Positions 61,022 to 64,000 of a stretch of 64,000 nucleotides of DNA are shown piece after piece; the first letter of the stretch is position 1; each line of letters opens with the position of its first letter. Origin of the DNA: Dyadobacter chenwenxiniae. Its GTDB lineage: Bacteria > Bacteroidota > Bacteroidia > Cytophagales > Spirosomataceae. Under the pieces are notes generated by a model that saw nothing but the letters and a program-made list of their open reading frames with translations, did not search any database and was not told the DNA's origin. A program made the position numbers and the translations under genes. The stretch is from the NCBI RefSeq assembly GCF_022869785.1, contig NZ_CP094997.1, forward strand, positions 5,947,001 through 6,011,000, read 5' to 3'.

Positions 61022-62431
61022 TTAAAATTGAATGTAATAAAAATCAGCAACGGTGATCTGCCCGAAAATAAGCACTAGCTGGGCCAGGACCAGGAATGAC
61101 AAGTTGCGCTGCATCGGACTTTTTTTTAATAAAAAGGAAGCAATGTCCTCTTTCTCACCCATTTGATAATTTATAAGATCCAATATCAAAAACAGGACAA
61201 GCGTTAACCCGAACCCGGATGTTAAAATCGAGTGTGTGCCGGAATGTAAACCAAACATTGCGCTGTATAATCTCAAACCGCTTTCGAGCTCCGCCGCCCG
61301 GAACCAGCCCATAATGAGGGTTCCGGTGAGGAGGCGCACGGTAATGCGTAAAACAGTGTGCGGATTGGATCCGATCCTAAGCCCTAAGCTCCCGTAAAAC
61401 TGCTCCCAGAATCGTTTTGTCCTTATCTCAAAATTAATATAAGCCCATTGCAAAAATCCCCAGATCACAAACGACCAGCTCGGCCCATGCCATAAGCCGG
61501 TGATCACGAATGTCAGCAAACGGTTAAATTCTAACCGGGTTTTATTGGTAATGCCTTTGCTGATGTTGAAAAACACATAATCCCGGAACCAGGAAGTGAC
61601 GGTAATGTTCCAGGAATTCCAGGATTCGGTCCGGGAAGGCGTGAAATAATAACGGTTTGCAAAGTTTTTATTGAGCCTGATGCCGAGTAACCTTGCTGAT
61701 CCCATAGCAATGTCGCAGTAGCCGGAGAAGTCGCAATAAAGCTGAATAGAAAAAAGCAAGACGGCCAATGTTACGGAAAATGCCGTGTATTTTTCGGGTT
61801 GGTCGAAAACTGGATTGACGTGGTCTGCGAACCTTGCCGCTAAAACCATTTTTTTAAACAAACCCCAAACAATGAAAAAAATGCCTGCCTTAATGTTCTC
61901 GGGATCGTAGCTAACCGGTTTTTTTAATTGCGGGATCAGATGCCGCGCGCGTTCCAGCGGACCTGCGAGCATGGTTGGGAAAAATCCCAGATACAAGGCG
62001 AGATAGCCGTAATGCGGCTCCGGTTTGATGTATTTCCGATGGACGTCCGTGAGGTAACCAATGATCAGGAACGTGTAATAAGAGATTCCAATGGGAGCCA
62101 GCCAATTCAAAACGACCAGGGAAAATGAATTGTTGATGGGGATGAGATATTTGAAAAGCAACAATGGCAATAAGCTAATGACCACCAAAAGCGCCAGCAA
62201 TGTTTTGCGCTTTCTTTTTGAATGTTCCGGATTTCCCAAATATTTACCACCAAAAAAACAAAGGGCCGTAAGCCCAAGCCAGACCAGCACATAGTAGCCG
62301 CTCCAACTCACATTGAAAAGCACGCTGAGGACGAGCAGCAAAATCCATTTCCTGGTTTGCGGCGTGTTGTAATAAGCAGCAACGATGATGAAAAGGATCA
62401 GAAAATACGTAAAATCAGTGAATTTGATCAT
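61022..62431 (-). CDS. MBOAT family O-acyltransferase
   Basis: 469 residues, polytopic. Family marks: FFPTMLAGPLERARHLIPQL near residue 150, FSIQLYCDFSGYCDIAMGSARLLGI, SWNITVTSWFRDYVFFNISKG and the catalytic His in FVITGLWHGPSWSFVIWG. AlgI/DltB-like members move acyl groups from a cytoplasmic or lipid carrier to a sugar or polymer outside. Directly upstream of the SGNH-like partner and 6 bp after the P450, with an acyl carrier protein further up, so the acyl donor may be carrier-bound. Confidence 0.94.
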   Translation of the reverse strand: MIKFTDFTYFLILFIIVAAYYNTPQTRKWILLLVLSVLFNVSWSGYYVLVWLGLTALCFFGGKYLGNPEHSKRKRKTLLALLVVISLLPLLLFKYLIPINNSFSLVVLNWLAPIGISYYTFLIIGYLTDVHRKYIKPEPHYGYLALYLGFFPTMLAGPLERARHLIPQLKKPVSYDPENIKAGIFFIVWGLFKKMVLAARFADHVNPVFDQPEKYTAFSVTLAVLLFSIQLYCDFSGYCDIAMGSARLLGIRLNKNFANRYYFTPSRTESWNSWNITVTSWFRDYVFFNISKGITNKTRLEFNRLLTFVITGLWHGPSWSFVIWGFLQWAYINFEIRTKRFWEQFYGSLGLRIGSNPHTVLRITVRLLTGTLIMGWFRAAELESGLRLYSAMFGLHSGTHSILTSGFGLTLVLFLILDLINYQMGEKEDIASFLLKKSPMQRNLSFLVLAQLVLIFGQITVADFYYIQF

Positions 62432-62437
62432 TATGCT

Positions 62438-63631
62438 TTATTTTAGAAGCACAGGCAAATTCTTATGACCTCTGAAAAACACCTTTGAATCCCACTCGCC
62501 GGGCTTTTCGGGATGAAGGCGGATATTTGGAAAAGCTGCCATGAACCTTGGCAAAAACTTCTGCATTTCGAAGCGGGAAAGCCGGGCGCCCATGCAATGA
62601 TGGATGCCGAAACCAAAACCAATGTGCGGATTTGGTTTACGTGTGGGTATAAACGTTTCGGGATTGTCAAAGATTTCCGGGTCACGATTGGCGGAAGCAA
62701 TGCCCAGCAGCACGGTTTTGCCTTTTTTGAGTTCAAGACCTTCGAATTCCATGTCTGCTTTCACCTGTCGTGGGATCCAGTTTACCGGGCTAACATAGCG
62801 GATCAGTTCCTCGATGGCAATTGCGCAGCTGTCGTGCGCGTGCCAGTTGATTTGTTTTTCCTTGTGTTCTATCAATGCAGCAATGCTTCTGGTAAGCAGC
62901 AATGTGGTAGTTTCCGTTGCAGCATTCACCAGAAACTCCCAGGTTCCGATCAGTTCGTTCACCCTTGAACTTCCCATGATTTCCTTCATTTCAAGCAAAA
63001 GGCTGTTTGTCAGTTCTTTTTCCTGCCGGGATAACGTTTCGCCCATGTAATTTCGGAATTGCGCCGACATGTGCGCGCATTCCAGCAAGTCTTTTAGATT
63101 TAATGTTTTTTCAAAAATCAGCGTGATAACGTAGGAGAATTTTTGAATGAAATCATAATCTTCACGTTTTAAACCAATGATTTTACTAATGATCAGAAAA
63201 CTGAATTTTCTTGTAATCTCAACCAAATCTGCTTCTTCCTGGTCCTGATATGTTTCGATCACTTCCCGGATCGCATCCATCGTAATGGTTTCATAATTAG
63301 CCTCATAGAACTTCTTGTTGACCATTTTGCGATGCTCCGCGTGTGCCTCGCCGTTCATGAAAAGCAGCCAGTATCGCAAACTTTCGCCAAATTCCAGCAA
63401 TACAGGATCATTGTTCGCGATTGCGGATACAACCTTGAACCGCTCGGTAAAATCGAAATTCTGGAAGTTATCGGCGTCTGCGAAGATCTTTTTCACATGT
63501 TTGTAATCCATTACAACCAGGTCACCGAAAACATTGAGATGCACCGGATTTGTGTTGCGCACATCGTCGATCAGTTCAGCGTAATTTTGACTGATGTTGT
63601 TTTGGGAAGACCAGATAGCCGCTACGGACAT
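62438..63631 (-). CDS. cytochrome P450
   Basis: 397 residues from the start at 63631 (MSVAAIWSSQNNISQNYAEL); a longer reading to 63721 would run through the acyl carrier gene. I-helix WEFLVNAATETTTLLLTRSI, K-helix IEELIRYVSPVNWIPRQ (ExxR), and the haem loop FGFGIHHCMGARLSRFE with the Cys ligand. Soluble, no membrane anchor. 49 bp after the acyl carrier protein, so oxidation of a carrier-bound acyl chain is the attractive reading; ferredoxin partners are not in the window. Confidence 0.94.
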   Translation of the reverse strand: MSVAAIWSSQNNISQNYAELIDDVRNTNPVHLNVFGDLVVMDYKHVKKIFADADNFQNFDFTERFKVVSAIANNDPVLLEFGESLRYWLLFMNGEAHAEHRKMVNKKFYEANYETITMDAIREVIETYQDQEEADLVEITRKFSFLIISKIIGLKREDYDFIQKFSYVITLIFEKTLNLKDLLECAHMSAQFRNYMGETLSRQEKELTNSLLLEMKEIMGSSRVNELIGTWEFLVNAATETTTLLLTRSIAALIEHKEKQINWHAHDSCAIAIEELIRYVSPVNWIPRQVKADMEFEGLELKKGKTVLLGIASANRDPEIFDNPETFIPTRKPNPHIGFGFGIHHCMGARLSRFEMQKFLPRFMAAFPNIRLHPEKPGEWDSKVFFRGHKNLPVLLK

Positions 63632-63680
63632 GGGGAATTCGGTATGTAAATGTTGAGTAAGACGGAAGATTGGAGATTGA

Positions 63681-63929
63681 TCAGGCTTCCTGATTTTCCA
63701 GAATCCATTCGGTTGTGGCACCTATTGTACCCATTTCCCAGAATATGGACGGGCTAAGGTCCATGCCGAGCCATTCTTCCAGCTCAGAAGTAATGTTAAC
63801 CATCAAAAGGGAGTCGAGGCGGAAGTTAACTATTTCGGTATCCAGGGTTATTTGCCTTGGTTCCAATTCCGCATGATGGGCTATACGTTCGACGATCCAG
63901 CCGGAGATTTCAGTATAGGTTTTATTCAT
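63681..63929 (-). CDS. acyl carrier protein
   Basis: 82 residues from MNKTYTEISGWIVERIAHHA (63929); an upstream in-frame Met adds four. The phosphopantetheine Ser is in VNFRLDSLLMVNITSELEEW (FRLDSLLM; the Ser near residue 39), with helix IVERIAHHAELEPRQITLDTEI before it and ATTEWILENQEA at the end. It is the first visible gene of the P450/MBOAT run. An acyl-activating enzyme would be expected upstream, beyond the window. Confidence 0.9.
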   Translation of the reverse strand: MNKTYTEISGWIVERIAHHAELEPRQITLDTEIVNFRLDSLLMVNITSELEEWLGMDLSPSIFWEMGTIGATTEWILENQEA

Positions 63930-63941
63930 TTCAAATGTCAA

Positions 63942-64000
63942 AGGGAGCGTTAGTATGCTTTGTTGTTGTGAAAATAAGGATTTTATCTATTTTTTAAAGA
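63942..64000. other. right edge, non-coding
   Basis: 59 bp upstream of the acyl carrier gene. AT-rich, no recognisable feature. Confidence 0.3.

Overview
The window looks like chromosome of a Bacteroidota member of the order Cytophagales, probably Dyadobacter-like. This is inferred from the SusC-type receptor fragment, LytTR signalling, TAnnTTTG-type -7 boxes, A-rich ribosome-binding regions and an RND/TolC operon of Bacteroidota style. No 16S or other marker is present, so the genus is a guess.

Positions 1-26200 form an accessory island dominated by ribosomally made, modified peptides (RiPPs). A SusC fragment (1-642, minus) is followed by a LytS/LytTR two-component pair (1031-2979). Module 1 is a Cys-free, Thr-rich lanthipeptide-like precursor (3073-3201) and a full-length LanB dehydratase (3255-6332). 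Next come a small Gly-Gly peptide (6604-6771), a fossil module (6929-7605) with decayed copies of a DUF6734-type glycosyltransferase and a radical SAM maturase, the intact DUF6734-like gene (7618-8511) and a probable LanC-like/RRE-like protein (8515-9903). Module 2 has three tandem precursors, one decayed, with Gly-Gly leaders and Cys cores built on NSGC repeats (10098-10713). A hairpin follows, then an operon of SPASM radical SAM maturase, helical-repeat protein, a degenerate-C39/2OG-Fe(II) oxygenase fusion, an outer-membrane barrel, a C39 peptidase ABC exporter and an HlyD-like adaptor (10847-19719). Two paralogous GT2-plus-GT4-like fusion proteins and a GT32-like enzyme follow (19791-24467). 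Module 3 is a Gly-Gly precursor, a coupled 55-codon gene and an FxsB-like radical SAM enzyme (24620-26166). A two-part direct repeat with exactly 21-bp spacing (GTCGAA-type half-sites) lies upstream of every precursor locus at 2981, 6340, 9948 and 24529. It is the likely binding site of the LytTR regulator and would make the island one regulon. Loss of leader-gene copies, fossil maturases and mixed modules suggest assembly by repeated recombination. A tRNA-Pro gene with its own terminator closes the island.

Positions 27000-52000 are mostly core functions: a TetR/TolC/MFP/RND efflux operon, arginine decarboxylase, a small lipoprotein, a TPP-riboswitch-controlled TonB receptor followed by hemE and a gmhB-like gene, an ornithine aminotransferase broken by two frameshifts, an S41 protease lipoprotein, a GlsB-like membrane protein, a GH3-family protein, SbcC, a tandem-repeat block, and an outer-membrane protein.

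Positions 52000-64000 carry a tightly overlapped amino-deoxysugar cassette (FdtA-like isomerase, aminotransferase, GT2, methyltransferase), a PIG-L deacetylase, an SDR, a TetR regulator with two visible operators next to a quinone oxidoreductase, a sodium/solute symporter, and a minus-strand run of acyl carrier protein, cytochrome P450, MBOAT acyltransferase and SGNH-like protein that probably belongs to an acyl-modifying pathway continuing outside the window.
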